Source of the DNA: Actinomycetota bacterium
GTDB taxonomy: Bacteria; Bacillota; Desulfotomaculia; Desulfotomaculales; Desulfocucumaceae
Direction of reading: 5' to 3'
DNA length: 63,334 nucleotides
Assembly (NCBI GenBank): GCA_023475565.1
Contig: JAMCVT010000012.1
Span: 1-63,334 of the forward strand
Of this stretch, positions 1 through 8,411 are shown in pieces. A program made the translations under genes and the position numbers. A model generated the notes under the pieces. The model was not told the origin of the DNA. It saw only the letters and a list, made by a program, of their open reading frames with translations, and searched no databases. Each line of letters begins with the position of its first letter. Within the stretch, counting starts at the first letter, position 1.

Positions 1-73
1 TTTGTAGCTCTTTGAGGAAAAACATAAAATTTTATCAAGATGCTCTTGTCCGATGGACAAATCTTTTACCCCA

Positions 74-116
74 AGGTGGTAAACTTTTTCGTGATCACAG
101 TGGTAAACTTTTCGGT
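74..116. repeat. Direct repeats like IS21-family subterminal repeats
   Basis: The 12-mer TGGTAAACTTTT occurs at 77-88 and again at 101-112, 24 bases apart, each followed by TCG or CGG; the second copy runs into GGTTGAC. Iterated repeats of this type lie inside the ends of IS21-family elements (istA/istB), so this may be one end of such an element whose genes lie left of the window. No transposase is visible, so the family assignment rests on resemblance only. Confidence 0.4.
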
Positions 117-291
117 TGACAAAAACATGTGTGGCTATTTAACCATGTAAAGATACGGGGGAAACACTGGGGAAATCATGGGGAAAAAGTTGACTGAATT
201 TCCCCAAAGGATACCGAAGGGGAAACCTAGAGAACCTTATTACACAAGGCTTTCCGAATTTCGCCGAACGATACTTAATGGCTTTTCCCGG

Positions 292-337
292 TTTCGTAAT
301 GCGCAGGCCGCCGGTTCGAATCTGGCCACCAACTCCA
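292..337 (+). tRNA. 3' half of tRNA-Thr(CGU), probable attachment-site scar
   Basis: This is a tRNA fragment running from the anticodon loop to the CCA end. The loop reads TTCGTAA (anticodon CGT, threonine), then the 3' anticodon strand TGCGC, variable loop AGGCC, T stem GCCGG/CTGGC closing TTCGAAT (310-326), acceptor strand CACCAAC (327-333), discriminator T and encoded CCA (335-337). The expected 5' half, beginning GTTGGTG, is absent: upstream sequence does not pair with any of it. Integrases that target tRNA genes commonly cross over in the anticodon loop and leave such a displaced 3' half at one end of the element. Because the gene's terminator follows directly, this looks like the chromosomal (attR-like) side, with the element to the left. 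Confidence 0.75.
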
Positions 338-339
338 GA

Positions 340-387
340 GACAGCAAGGCCTCCGGTTTATATCCCGGAGGCCTTGCTGTCTTTTTT
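340..387 (+). terminator. Rho-independent terminator of the tRNA-Thr unit
   Basis: A perfect 17-bp stem (340-356 with 365-381), 8-nt loop, then six T (382-387). It starts three bases after the tRNA CCA end, as expected for the original terminator of the tRNA gene. Confidence 0.85.
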
Positions 388-600
388 GTGCCATTTCTGT
401 GCCCAATCAAGGGTTGTTTTAACGTATAAGCGAAGAGGAGAGGTAGGGGCACAAGAAAGGGTAATCAAAAAAATCACACCAAAGCAGGAGGATACTATTT
501 GGTTAATAATGTAAAATTTAATATTGAAGGGGGTATTGCTTAACGCCACCGATGTTCTAAAGAATGGGGTAAATTTATAGATATTGTTGTTCACGTACCT
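388..600. other. Intergenic, no gene recognised
   Basis: AT-rich spacer between the tRNA terminator and the end of the DUF3795 gene. The short open frames here overlap each other on both strands, cross the terminator and resemble nothing known. Confidence 0.5.
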
Positions 601-1044
601 CTAATACCTGGGCCTGCCCTTCTGCTCCCGGTAAAACTCCTCCACCCCGACCTCTTTCATACGGTCATTATACTCCCGCCACCTGGCTTCAAGGTTTGGC
701 GGGTACTGATTTCTGGTGCAGGGATACTCGCCGCACTGGTAGCAGAAGTCAACCCCTTTTTCTTTAAAGCAGTTTTTGGCCGCACAGAAAGGAAGTTGGG
801 AGCCTCCCGCCCGGCATCCCTTACAGCCGGCCTTCCCAAAAAAGTTTAAAATGTCTGTAAATGCAGGGTAGCTGTTCATAGCCGGAAACCTGTCGCCAAT
901 TTTTTCGGCCATTTTTTCAAAGCCTGTTAGAGCGCCGAGAAGATTTTTGCTCAGCCTGGCTATATCACCGTTGTCATGCATTGCGCAGCGGGAGCAGTCC
1001 AGCCCGCAGGGCGACAGATCCGCAAGTATTCTGCCATATTCCAT
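601..1044 (-). CDS. DUF3795-type cysteine-rich protein
   Basis: 147 aa. The sequence shows the cysteine spacing of DUF3795 proteins: an N-terminal CGLDCSRC, a central GCKGCRAG, then CAAKNC and CYQCGEYPC. These pairs suggest bound zinc or an iron-sulfur cluster; no reaction is established for the family. There is no signal peptide or membrane segment, so it should be cytoplasmic. GGGAGGT lies about 8 bases before the ATG. It stands alone, followed on the same strand by the MBL hydrolase gene's 3' neighbour region with about 60 bases between them. Length fits the family. Confidence 0.75.
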   Translation of the reverse strand: MEYGRILADLSPCGLDCSRCAMHDNGDIARLSKNLLGALTGFEKMAEKIGDRFPAMNSYPAFTDILNFFGKAGCKGCRAGGSQLPFCAAKNCFKEKGVDFCYQCGEYPCTRNQYPPNLEARWREYNDRMKEVGVEEFYREQKGRPRY

Positions 1045-1102
1045 TTAACGCTACCTCCCTCACATATCATAAAGCCCCGGTTATCAGCCGGAGGCCTTGG
1101 TG

Positions 1103-1912
1103 TCAGCCGGTAAAGAAAAGGCGGCCTTGGGTATCCTCCCGGACATAGCTTGAAACAGCGTCCCGGTATGTGCGCTGCAGAATTATTTCCCTGCCCACCT
1201 CGCAGCCCCGGCAGGACAGATGCCCGGCCACAGTGTTTTCCGCCAGGTCAGGGTGGTTGTTCTGCTGGCTTAAATGGGCCAGGAAGACATGCATGGGGCC
1301 CTTCCGGGGGGCTTTTTCCAGCAGCCTGGCTGCGTCAAGGTTGGAGAGGTGGCCCAGGTTACTTATTATCCGCCTTTTCAGAAAATAGGGGTAGGGTCCG
1401 TTGTTCAGCATTTCAATATCGTGGTTTGCTTCCAGAACCACCGCGTCCGCGTTGGCCAGGGCCTCTTCCACGGGTCTGGTGACCACTCCCAGATCGGTCA
1501 CCACAGTGCACTTGCAGTGGCGGTAATAAAGGCAGAAGCCCACCGGGTCCGCAGCATCGTGGGAGATTTTGAAGGGCTCAATTCTAACTGCTCCTATGTC
1601 AAGGATGCCGGGCAGCTCCCTGCGCACCGCAGAGGGCAGGTTGTCCCGGAACCCAATCATCTCCCATGCTTTAGGGCGGGCGTAAACCGGTATTTTAAAT
1701 TTCCGGGAAAATACCTCCAGCCCCTTTATGTGATCGGAGTGCTCGTGGGTTACCAGGAGGGCATCCAGTTCCCCCGCCCCCACACCTATGCCTGCCAGGG
1801 AGCGCTCAATACGCCTGGCGCTGATGCCTGCGTCCACCAGTATCCTGGCGCCCCCTATGGCTATATATATGGAATTTCCGCTGCTTCCGCTGGCCAGAAC
1901 ATGAATTTGCAT
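1103..1912 (-). CDS. MBL-fold metallo-hydrolase, WalJ/YycJ-like
   Basis: About 269 aa metallo-beta-lactamase-fold hydrolase. It opens with VLASGSSGNS, the hallmark of the YycJ/WalJ group, and carries the metal-binding THEHSDH motif (TH-x-HxDH) near residue 60, with later His/Asp ligands (SHDAADPVGF; TDLGVV; LAHLS). WalJ proteins in Firmicutes are 5'-3' exonuclease-like enzymes tied to replication and cell-wall coordination, normally beside walRK; that context is missing here. A longer frame opens at 1969, but ATG 1912 has GGAAAGG eight bases upstream and fits the family N-terminus, so I chose it. Cytoplasmic. Confidence 0.82.
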   Translation of the reverse strand: MQIHVLASGSSGNSIYIAIGGARILVDAGISARRIERSLAGIGVGAGELDALLVTHEHSDHIKGLEVFSRKFKIPVYARPKAWEMIGFRDNLPSAVRRELPGILDIGAVRIEPFKISHDAADPVGFCLYYRHCKCTVVTDLGVVTRPVEEALANADAVVLEANHDIEMLNNGPYPYFLKRRIISNLGHLSNLDAARLLEKAPRKGPMHVFLAHLSQQNNHPDLAENTVAGHLSCRGCEVGREIILQRTYRDAVSSYVREDTQGRLFFTG

Positions 1913-2113
1913 TTTATGAACCTTTCCAATGGCGTCTAAACACATATTAATTCCCTGCGTCAAATTCATTCCCCTTTAACAGTGCGGCTTTATTAAGGAT
2001 TTATTTCCATACCATTTAATATGGGACCGGGGTCTGTTTTTTCTCTTATCTTCATACTTTCTCACCCGGCAGGACATTCTAACTGCAGTAAATCTGGGGG
2101 GAGTGAAGTATGT

Positions 2114-3331
2114 TTGGTCGGTAGGGCACTGGTTTTACTTGCTGCGGTAATCTTGTTACTGACCGGGTCCCCGGGTCCGGGGACGGCCTCCGGAAAGATA
2201 ACCGGACCTCAGAACGATGTCTTTTTTCTTTACCAGCCGGGTTTTCCAGCCTCGGAGACGGCAAATTTCGGGAAGACCGGCACAGTACACGTGACTGCGG
2301 ATGCCGCGGTGCTGCTGGATGCCGACACCGGACAGGTCCTGTATGCTAAAAATCCTCACCAGAGAAGGCCCATTGCCAGCACCACCAAAATAATGACGGC
2401 GCTTTTGGCAATTGAGTGCGGTGATCTTGATGATATGGTCAGGGTAAGCCCCAGGGCGGCCGGGGTGGAAGGAAGCAGTATTTATCTGGGGGCCGGTGAA
2501 AAGCTTACTCTGGAGGAACTGGTATACGGTGCGCTGATGCATTCGGGCAATGATGCCTGTGTGGCTATAGCGGAGCACATAGCGCCCCGGGAGGATATTT
2601 TCGTCCAGTGGATGAACCGGAGGGCTGTTATGCTGGGGCTGAAAAACTCCACTTTTATGAATACCAACGGCCTGCCCCACAAGGATCATTTGTCCACCGC
2701 CTATGATCTGGCTGTAATAGCCAGAAAGGCCTTGCAAAATCCGGTTTTCAACCATATAGTTTCCACCAGAAATCATGTTATAAAGGGCCCTGGGGGACAG
2801 AGGCATTTAAGCAACACCAATCAGATGCTCTGGGGCTACAAGGGGGCCGACGGGGTAAAAACAGGCACCACCAGCGCGGCCGGCCGGTGTCTGGTGTCTT
2901 CGGCCAGCAGGGACGGGCGCAGGCAAATCGCCGTTGTACTGCACAGTGATGACCGCTATGGTGACTCTGTAAGGCTTCTTGATTATGGCTTTGCCGGTTT
3001 TAAAAATGAGGCGGTTGCCGTAAAAGGAGATCCTGCAGCCTATATAAAGGTGCGCGATGGGGTTGAGAGCCGGGTGTCCGCAGGCTGTGCCAGGGATGTT
3101 GTGGTAACGGTGCCCGTGGGTGGGGATAGCGGTGTGGAGAAAATAGTAAAAAAAGAGACTGAAATTACGGCCCCGGTAATGCCCGGACAGGTGACAGGCA
3201 GTCTATTGGTGCTGGTGAATGGTGAGCCTGCCGCCGGAGCGGACCTGACAGCAAATAAGGGAGTGGATAGGCTGCCGGCATACAGGCTGGTATACGACAG
3301 GATAAAGAAGCGGTTGCTTGATAGGCTGTAA
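2114..3331 (+). CDS. D-alanyl-D-alanine carboxypeptidase (DacF/PBP5 type)
   Basis: Serine-type DD-carboxypeptidase that removes the terminal D-Ala of peptidoglycan stem peptides outside the membrane. All three active-site motifs are visible: STTK (SxxK), SGN and KTG (GVKTGTT). A hydrophobic signal peptide (ALVLLAAVILLLTG) begins the protein and a C-terminal beta domain follows the catalytic domain. The frame is open from 2021, but a GGGGGAG site 10 bases before TTG 2114 and the signal peptide placement favour TTG 2114 (about 405 aa). It converges with a VanX-like dipeptidase, so two peptidoglycan-peptide trimming enzymes sit side by side. Spore or vegetative role cannot be told from sequence. 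Confidence 0.87.
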   Translation: MVGRALVLLAAVILLLTGSPGPGTASGKITGPQNDVFFLYQPGFPASETANFGKTGTVHVTADAAVLLDADTGQVLYAKNPHQRRPIASTTKIMTALLAIECGDLDDMVRVSPRAAGVEGSSIYLGAGEKLTLEELVYGALMHSGNDACVAIAEHIAPREDIFVQWMNRRAVMLGLKNSTFMNTNGLPHKDHLSTAYDLAVIARKALQNPVFNHIVSTRNHVIKGPGGQRHLSNTNQMLWGYKGADGVKTGTTSAAGRCLVSSASRDGRRQIAVVLHSDDRYGDSVRLLDYGFAGFKNEAVAVKGDPAAYIKVRDGVESRVSAGCARDVVVTVPVGGDSGVEKIVKKETEITAPVMPGQVTGSLLVLVNGEPAAGADLTANKGVDRLPAYRLVYDRIKKRLLDRL

Positions 3332-3375
3332 CAATTTTCGGATTCCGGCTTCTGTGTTCGGACCGGTGGAATCAC

Positions 3376-4047
3376 CTATAAGCTGTAGATACCGTCTTCT
3401 TCGGAAACATCATATTTTCCCCTGTCCACATCCACGAAATGCCACCATTCCGTCACAGACGGGTGGAACCCGTTTTGGGTCATGATTTTTTCAAGGTACC
3501 GGGCGTTGGCCCCACGGGACGGGCTCACGTCGTTGTAGTTCCGGTCGGCACTGGGGCCGAATTCGTCAAAGCCGCTGGGCATTTCTATTTGTCTGCCCTG
3601 TGCGTCTGAAAGTGTAAGGTCAACGGCGCAGCCCCTGGAATGATCCGAATAACCTTTATGTGGATTGGCCACGAAACGGGAGTCAGGGTACTTTTCCCAC
3701 ATCTTCCACTGGACCTCCGGGGGCCTGTAGGCATCAAGTATTATCAGCCGGTATCCATCCCGGGCGGCCTCATCCGATACCCTTTTCAACTTGTCGGCAG
3801 TTCCTTTGCGCAGGTAGGCCACGGGACTGTTATAAAGTTTTTGGCCGGTGAAATTGTTTTTGGTGTAGTAGGCAAGTCTAATGTGCAACCCGGGGATATA
3901 TTCCTCCAGGTTGACATAATCCGTGTCTATGGGGGAGGGCAATTGGTATCCAATAGGTGTTCCGCTTTTCTCCCCGCATCCTCCAACATAAAGTGTCAAG
4001 CAGAATAAAGCAGCTATAAATGTGTATCTATATATATTATTTGTCAT
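3376..4047 (-). CDS. D-Ala-D-Ala dipeptidase, VanX/DdpX family lipoprotein
   Basis: 223 aa M15D zinc peptidase. Zinc-site motifs are intact: SDHSRGCAVDL (SxHxxGxAxD) and EWWHF near the C-terminus. The N-terminus is a lipoprotein signal with lipobox VGGC around residue 24, placing the enzyme outside the membrane, unlike cytoplasmic VanX of vancomycin clusters; so a role in recycling or spore-peptide trimming is likelier than glycopeptide resistance, and no vanA/vanH or vanRS genes are near. AAGGAGG precedes the ATG. The stop codon sits on the end of a copy of the interspersed heptad repeat at 3338-3375. Confidence 0.85.
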   Translation of the reverse strand: MTNNIYRYTFIAALFCLTLYVGGCGEKSGTPIGYQLPSPIDTDYVNLEEYIPGLHIRLAYYTKNNFTGQKLYNSPVAYLRKGTADKLKRVSDEAARDGYRLIILDAYRPPEVQWKMWEKYPDSRFVANPHKGYSDHSRGCAVDLTLSDAQGRQIEMPSGFDEFGPSADRNYNDVSPSRGANARYLEKIMTQNGFHPSVTEWWHFVDVDRGKYDVSEEDGIYSL

Positions 4048-4303
4048 AATTAAACCTCCTTCCGCATATTGGCACTTTTCCTATAATTATTATAAGTGAT
4101 GGTGGTACACTATATCCGTTTGTGTTTTATGTTGCTTAGGGCAATTAGCCAGTCTACTGATAAATAAAAGGAGGACATTTTATAAATCACCTTAACCCTT
4201 TGGTGTGGCGGCTTTTGAGGGGACATCCACTAATTACCGTTGAACATAATATTATATTTAGTTATACTACTATAGCCGCTTAAATTACAAAGGAGTGATA
4301 AAA

Positions 4304-5017
4304 ATGATGAACAATACTAAGTACCTGTGGACAAGAATTAAAATAAATTCAAGTCAATTATACAACCAGATTAAAAAAATAATGCTGTCAAAGAAACAAA
4401 TAATGTATCTCAACAAAATATCGCCATTTAATAGGATAAAACCGGTTTACGCGGTAATGGTGCTGGCTCTTGCGGCCGGGGCTGCCTTTGCCGGCCTGTC
4501 TCCCATAGGTAAAAGGCTGCCGGAGGAGAAATCTCCGGCCCAACTAAGCGTGTTTAATAATAAAAAAAGCAATGAAGGAAAGGAAAGCCCCTCCTGGTTA
4601 GCTGGGCGTTACAGGCAGGGATTCCGGCCGGAAACCGGCGCCACTGTGTCCAGGGGGGGAATTAGTCACGGTGACCGCTACCTGCTGGCCAGGGTAATAG
4701 AGGGTGAGGCTGCGGATGAGCCGATGAAGGGCAAGGTTGCTGTCGGGGCGGTAATACTGAATAGAACTGAGAGTAAGGATTTTCCCCATGACATCAGTCA
4801 GGTGGTCTATCAGCCTCTTGCTTTTGAAGCGGTCTCCAATGGCCAATATAACCGCCCACTGACACCGGAGGCCCTGAAGGCCGCAGATTTGGCCATGGAG
4901 GGGTGGGACCCCACCAGCGGGGCGCTCTATTACTGGAATCCTGCCAAGGCCAGCAGCGGCTGGATATGGCAGAGGCCTGTTACCATGCAGATAGGGCGGC
5001 ATGTTTTTGCCAGGTAG
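4304..5017 (+). CDS. Cell wall hydrolase, SleB/CwlJ catalytic family
   Basis: About 237 aa. The C-terminal 130 residues match the Hydrolase_2 (SleB/CwlJ) fold: LARVIEGEAADEP, VGAVILNR, AFEAV, then ALYYWNP with the conserved aromatic end. These are lytic transglycosylase-like enzymes that cleave spore cortex peptidoglycan during germination. The N-terminus is basic with one hydrophobic segment (YAVMVLALAAGAAFAGL, about 45-60) that anchors or exports it; no PG_binding_1 domain is present, unlike SleB itself. AAAGGAGTG precedes ATG 4304; a GTG at 4295 lies inside the ribosome site and is unlikely to be used. No ypeB partner is adjacent. Confidence 0.8.
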   Translation: MMNNTKYLWTRIKINSSQLYNQIKKIMLSKKQIMYLNKISPFNRIKPVYAVMVLALAAGAAFAGLSPIGKRLPEEKSPAQLSVFNNKKSNEGKESPSWLAGRYRQGFRPETGATVSRGGISHGDRYLLARVIEGEAADEPMKGKVAVGAVILNRTESKDFPHDISQVVYQPLAFEAVSNGQYNRPLTPEALKAADLAMEGWDPTSGALYYWNPAKASSGWIWQRPVTMQIGRHVFAR

Positions 5018-5021
5018 TGAA

Positions 5022-5042
5022 CGCCCGGGCCTGGCCCGGGCG
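5022..5042 (+). terminator. GC-rich hairpin after the hydrolase gene
   Basis: Stem CGCCCGGG/CCCGGGCG (5022-5029 with 5035-5042) just after the stop codon. Only a broken T run follows, so termination strength is uncertain. Confidence 0.45.
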
Positions 5043-5255
5043 CTTGGCTTTAGTTGACTGGCCATAATATTTTGTGTAATTTTTATATCTGTTTAAGAAG
5101 CAGCTCTCCCTGTCATATTTTTTATGGTGATGTTAGAATATATCCAGATAAACACACCGTTACCGAAATATTAGTTTACATAATCAGTTCCGTGTTTAAC
5201 CGTAAGACTGTGCGATCGCAGGCTATTAAAATATATATTGTTAGGAGGTTGGAAT

Positions 5256-5447
5256 ATGCCGGTAATAATTTTTGAAGGGCCCAGGCTGACCAGGGAGCAA
5301 AAGGAAAAGCTGGTGAATGAATTTGCCTCAGCAGCCGCCCGTATTACAAACCTTTCACCCGAAAAATTTATCACTCTGATCAAGGAAAACAGTCCCGAGG
5401 ATGTTGGGGTGGGGACTCTGCTTTTGGCCGACACCCGGAAGGATTGA
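5256..5447 (+). CDS. 4-oxalocrotonate tautomerase family protein
   Basis: 63 aa, the usual size of a 4-OT subunit. After removal of Met the N-terminal residue is Pro (MPVIIFEGP), the catalytic base of the tautomerase superfamily; the middle (TREQKEKLVNEFASAAA) is the expected amphipathic helix. These small hexameric enzymes catalyse keto-enol tautomerisation; the substrate cannot be read from sequence. AGGAGG lies 8 bases before ATG 5256, so the short upstream extension in the frame is not used. A single-gene unit closed by a strong terminator. Confidence 0.85.
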   Translation: MPVIIFEGPRLTREQKEKLVNEFASAAARITNLSPEKFITLIKENSPEDVGVGTLLLADTRKD

Positions 5448-5474
5448 CCTTAAACGGGACAGTTCCGGCCTTTT

Positions 5475-5513
5475 AAACAGTACAGCCGCCGAAGGGCGGC
5501 TGTACTGTTTTCC
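5475..5513 (+). terminator. Bidirectional terminator
   Basis: Perfect 16-bp stem (5475-5490 with 5495-5510) around the loop GAAG, with T run downstream and A run upstream. It ends the tautomerase unit and could serve the minus-strand frame at 5525-5776. Confidence 0.85.
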
Positions 5514-5524
5514 ATTGGAATGAG

Positions 5525-5776
5525 CTACTGCAGCGGGGATTTTCTCTCGGCTATGAAACGGAGTGAGTCGGCTATGTCTTTGGCATAGAAAATAAAAGGG
5601 ATGGTTAGTGCTGCCGAAGCAATTGTAAGTAGCGCCAGATCCGTTCTGCCGACATCTTTTGAGAACACCCTATAACCCCCTTTTAAAATTAGCTTAACCC
5701 TCCTCTTATATAATATTGATGGTAAATAATCGCTTGAATTCCTTCTTGCCTTAAATAGTGAATCCGTTTTAGACAT
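5525..5776 (-). CDS. Hypothetical small membrane protein (weak)
   Basis: 83-aa frame with a basic N-terminal half and one hydrophobic segment (LALLTIASAALTIPFIFYA) followed by a charged tail. I recognise no family and see no good ribosome site before the ATG. It lies between a bidirectional terminator and the promoter region of the PAS-GGDEF-HD-GYP gene, which is compatible with a small real gene but proves nothing. Confidence 0.35.
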   Translation of the reverse strand: MSKTDSLFKARRNSSDYLPSILYKRRVKLILKGGYRVFSKDVGRTDLALLTIASAALTIPFIFYAKDIADSLRFIAERKSPLQ

Positions 5777-5997
5777 AAAATATAGCCATTTGATACTGAT
5801 TTTGGGGTTTTTGCTATAAAATCATTGAGCCGTGTTAATTTTTATAGTATTTTATACTAAAATCAAATACATACGGGCTAACCATTTTTTTGTGTAAGAA
5901 AGGGGTCTAAATAGAGGATTTTCAGATAATAATGAAACCCTTCAAATATCTTTACGGCTTGCAATATCCTGAGCTGATTGAAAAGAGAGGGTTGATA

Positions 5998-7830
5998 ATG
6001 TTCAGCATGGATAATATATATGAATCTTTTCCACATCCTATTTTTATAGTCCGGGACAATGTCTTTTTACTGGTTAATCCGCAAATGGCTGGCCTCGTTG
6101 GTTGTTCCGTGAATGAGATTACCGGCAGGAACTTCTATGATTTTATTTATACAGAAGACCGGGAGCGGGTGGAAAAAGAAATATCTGTTTTCCCTGCCGC
6201 AAGAGAGGAATTCTACAGCTGGTTTAGAATTGTGTGCATTGATGGGAATATAAAAAATGTCCAGGTGAGTTTTTTTCCGGTTGAACACCAAGGTGGTCCG
6301 GCTTTACTTGTAAATGTGCTGGATATAGCAGGCAGGGGACACAAAAAAAATGGAATTAAGGCCATAAATTATTGGTTTGGCGCCAGAGTCAAAGAATTGG
6401 AAAAGAGAGTTGCTGACTTGGAAGTAGAATACAGCGTCCAAAAGGTGTATTTTCAGCAGCTTTTTCAGAATTCCCCCGAAGCCATAGCTTTACTGGACGG
6501 CAATGGGGCGTTTATGAATGTCAACAAGGGATTTCAAAAAGTTTTTCAATATAGTATTGATGAGATAAAAGGCTTCACGGCTAGCCGCTTTATTGTGCCG
6601 GACAGTCTCCATAAGGAGGAGGAAGCTTTTTTAAAGAGTGTTCTCGGGGGGCAGAACCTTAAAAAGGAGACCGCCAGACAGCGCAGGGATGGAAGCGAGG
6701 TAACCGTTTCAGTGCAGGGCATCCCCATAATAGTGAACAGCAAAAATGTTGGGGTCTATACTATATATACGGATATAACCGGGAGAAAGCAGGCGGAAGA
6801 ACAAATGGCGTATCTGAGCCGGCATGACTCCCTTACCGGACTGTATAACAGGGCATATTTTGAGGAAGAAATGACCAGGTTACAGTATGGCTACCTGTAT
6901 CCCATCAGTATAATACTCTGTGATGTGGACGGTCTGAAGTTTGTCAACGACGCCCTGGGCAATTATGCCGGGGATGCTTTGCTGGTTACCGTCGCCGCCA
7001 TTATAAAGGATTCTTTCCGGAGCGGAGACATAGTGTCCAGGGTGGGAGGAGACGAATTTGCCGTACTTCTGCCCGGGGGTGGAAGCAGCCTTGTGAAAAA
7101 AGCCTGCCGGAGGATACTGGCAGCGGTGGACCGGTACAACAGGAGCGGCCCCAGTTATCCGCTGAGCCTGTCGGTGGGGAGCGCCACCAGCGATGGTCCG
7201 GCCAGTATGGCCGAGTTATTCAGGGAAGCTGATCATAATATGTGCAGGGAGAAACTTCACCGCAGCCAGAGCGCCCGCAGCTCCATAGTCCAGACACTGA
7301 CCAAGGCCCTTGAGGCCAGGGATTTAATAACCGAGGGGCATGCAGACCGCCTGCAGGGCCTGGTGGACAGTCTGGCCAAAACCGCCGGACTGCCCCACAG
7401 CACCATTACAGACCTGCGGCTGCTGGCCCGCTTTCATGATATAGGCAAGGTGGGGATACCGGACCGTATACTGTTTAAGCCAGGTCCCCTTACCCTGGAG
7501 GAGTATACCGAGATGAAGCGGCACAGCGAGATTGGCTATCGCATCGCCCAGTCGGCGCCGGAACTTGCTCCTATTTCCGACTGGATTTTAAAGCACCACG
7601 AATGGTGGAACGGCCAGGGCTACCCCATTGGGCTAAAGGGAGACCAAATTCCACTGGAATGCCGCATTTTGTCCATTGCCGACACTTATGACGCCATGAC
7701 CAGCGATCGTCCCTACCGCAAGGCCATGACCTACGAGGCGGCCGTAGAAGAGCTGAAAAAGTGCTCCGGAACTCAGCTGGACCCTAATCTGATGCCATTT
7801 TTTCTAAAGGTAATCCGGGCTAAATGGTGA
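5998..7830 (+). CDS. PAS-PAS-GGDEF-HD-GYP cyclic-di-GMP regulator
   Basis: 610 aa, soluble. Order: PAS (about 5-105), short coiled linker, second PAS ending in TDITGRKQAEEQ (150-265), GGDEF domain (270-430) with intact VGGDEF, HD-GYP domain (435-610) with HDIGK, GIPD and HHEWWNGQGYP. The first domain can make cyclic di-GMP and the last can hydrolyse it; which dominates cannot be told, but both signature motifs are intact. PAS domains suggest a redox or small-ligand input. The frame is open from ATG 5932, which lacks a ribosome site; ATG 5998 has AGAGAGGG upstream. A DUF2007 gene follows after 56 bases. Confidence 0.88.
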   Translation: MFSMDNIYESFPHPIFIVRDNVFLLVNPQMAGLVGCSVNEITGRNFYDFIYTEDRERVEKEISVFPAAREEFYSWFRIVCIDGNIKNVQVSFFPVEHQGGPALLVNVLDIAGRGHKKNGIKAINYWFGARVKELEKRVADLEVEYSVQKVYFQQLFQNSPEAIALLDGNGAFMNVNKGFQKVFQYSIDEIKGFTASRFIVPDSLHKEEEAFLKSVLGGQNLKKETARQRRDGSEVTVSVQGIPIIVNSKNVGVYTIYTDITGRKQAEEQMAYLSRHDSLTGLYNRAYFEEEMTRLQYGYLYPISIILCDVDGLKFVNDALGNYAGDALLVTVAAIIKDSFRSGDIVSRVGGDEFAVLLPGGGSSLVKKACRRILAAVDRYNRSGPSYPLSLSVGSATSDGPASMAELFREADHNMCREKLHRSQSARSSIVQTLTKALEARDLITEGHADRLQGLVDSLAKTAGLPHSTITDLRLLARFHDIGKVGIPDRILFKPGPLTLEEYTEMKRHSEIGYRIAQSAPELAPISDWILKHHEWWNGQGYPIGLKGDQIPLECRILSIADTYDAMTSDRPYRKAMTYEAAVEELKKCSGTQLDPNLMPFFLKVIRAKW

Positions 7831-7886
7831 AAGCAATAATAAAAGGCTGTCTGGGGATCATATAAAATAAAAACCGGAGTGATATT

Positions 7887-8102
7887 GTGGAAAAACTTGT
7901 CTTGCTGACCATATTTCTAAATGTCGCTGAGGCCTACATGATGAAGGGGCTGTTGGAAAGCGAGGGCATAGAGTCATTTGTTTTTGACGAAAGGGCTGCT
8001 GTCTACACCCCTCTGGTAGGCGGGGTCAGGCTTATGGTCAGGAATATCGACCTGGAAAGGGCCAAAGAAATAATTTGCCGGCAGGAAACCCCCATGTTGT
8101 AA
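7887..8102 (+). CDS. DUF2007 putative signal-transducing protein
   Basis: 71 aa with the DUF2007 pattern: an N-terminal strand-helix (AEAYMMKGLLESEGI), a middle with aromatic loop (YTPLVGGVRLMV) and a terminal helix (LERAKEII). Ferredoxin-like folded domain of unknown role, often annotated as signal-transducing. GTG start with GGAGTG upstream. Lies 56 bases after the GGDEF-HD-GYP gene, possibly in one transcript. Confidence 0.72.
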   Translation: MEKLVLLTIFLNVAEAYMMKGLLESEGIESFVFDERAAVYTPLVGGVRLMVRNIDLERAKEIICRQETPML

Positions 8103-8400
8103 GACTAAAGACCACAGAAGTTGCTATTGATCAGGTCTTCCATTCACCCAATCCTCCAGGGTTTCTTAATATTTTGGAAACGCCCTCTGCTGTATCATAT
8201 CAGTACAGCAGTTCCCGGGCCGCCTTAAGAGTGTATTCGACATCTTCGGCGCTTATGTTGAGCACCTTATTCCCCTTTTTCCCGGCAGGGAAACCACCCC
8301 GGCAGCCGACAAACTGCCCTCTGTCCTCAGTACCACTATATTGGTGTGCACCAGGCTTATTGTGGGCACTATACGATAATATCAGCAATTAAAAAAATAG
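8103..8400. other. Intergenic; possible decayed ORF remnant on minus strand
   Basis: Contains a small hairpin CTGCTGTA/TACAGCAG (8187-8211) and, on the minus strand at 8200-8388, a 62-aa frame ending in SAEDVEYTLKAARELLY that looks protein-like only in its last third. Upstream of the AAAAAGGGG run at 8274-8283 the protein-like reading moves to another frame (PTISLVHTNIVVLRTEG). I cannot name a family; a decayed gene is possible. Confidence 0.3.
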
Positions 8401-8411
8401 AAAATACCATA

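Noticed and set aside
178-594. Overlapping short open frames on both strands around the tRNA scar
   Set aside because: They run through the tRNA fragment and its terminator, conflict with each other and have no protein-like composition.
1150-1939. Long plus-strand frames opposite the MBL hydrolase
   Set aside because: Antisense shadows of a well-supported gene with codon-driven openness; no ribosome sites.
3376-4047. Vancomycin resistance cluster
   Set aside because: Only a VanX-like dipeptidase is present, with a lipoprotein signal; no vanHA or regulatory genes.
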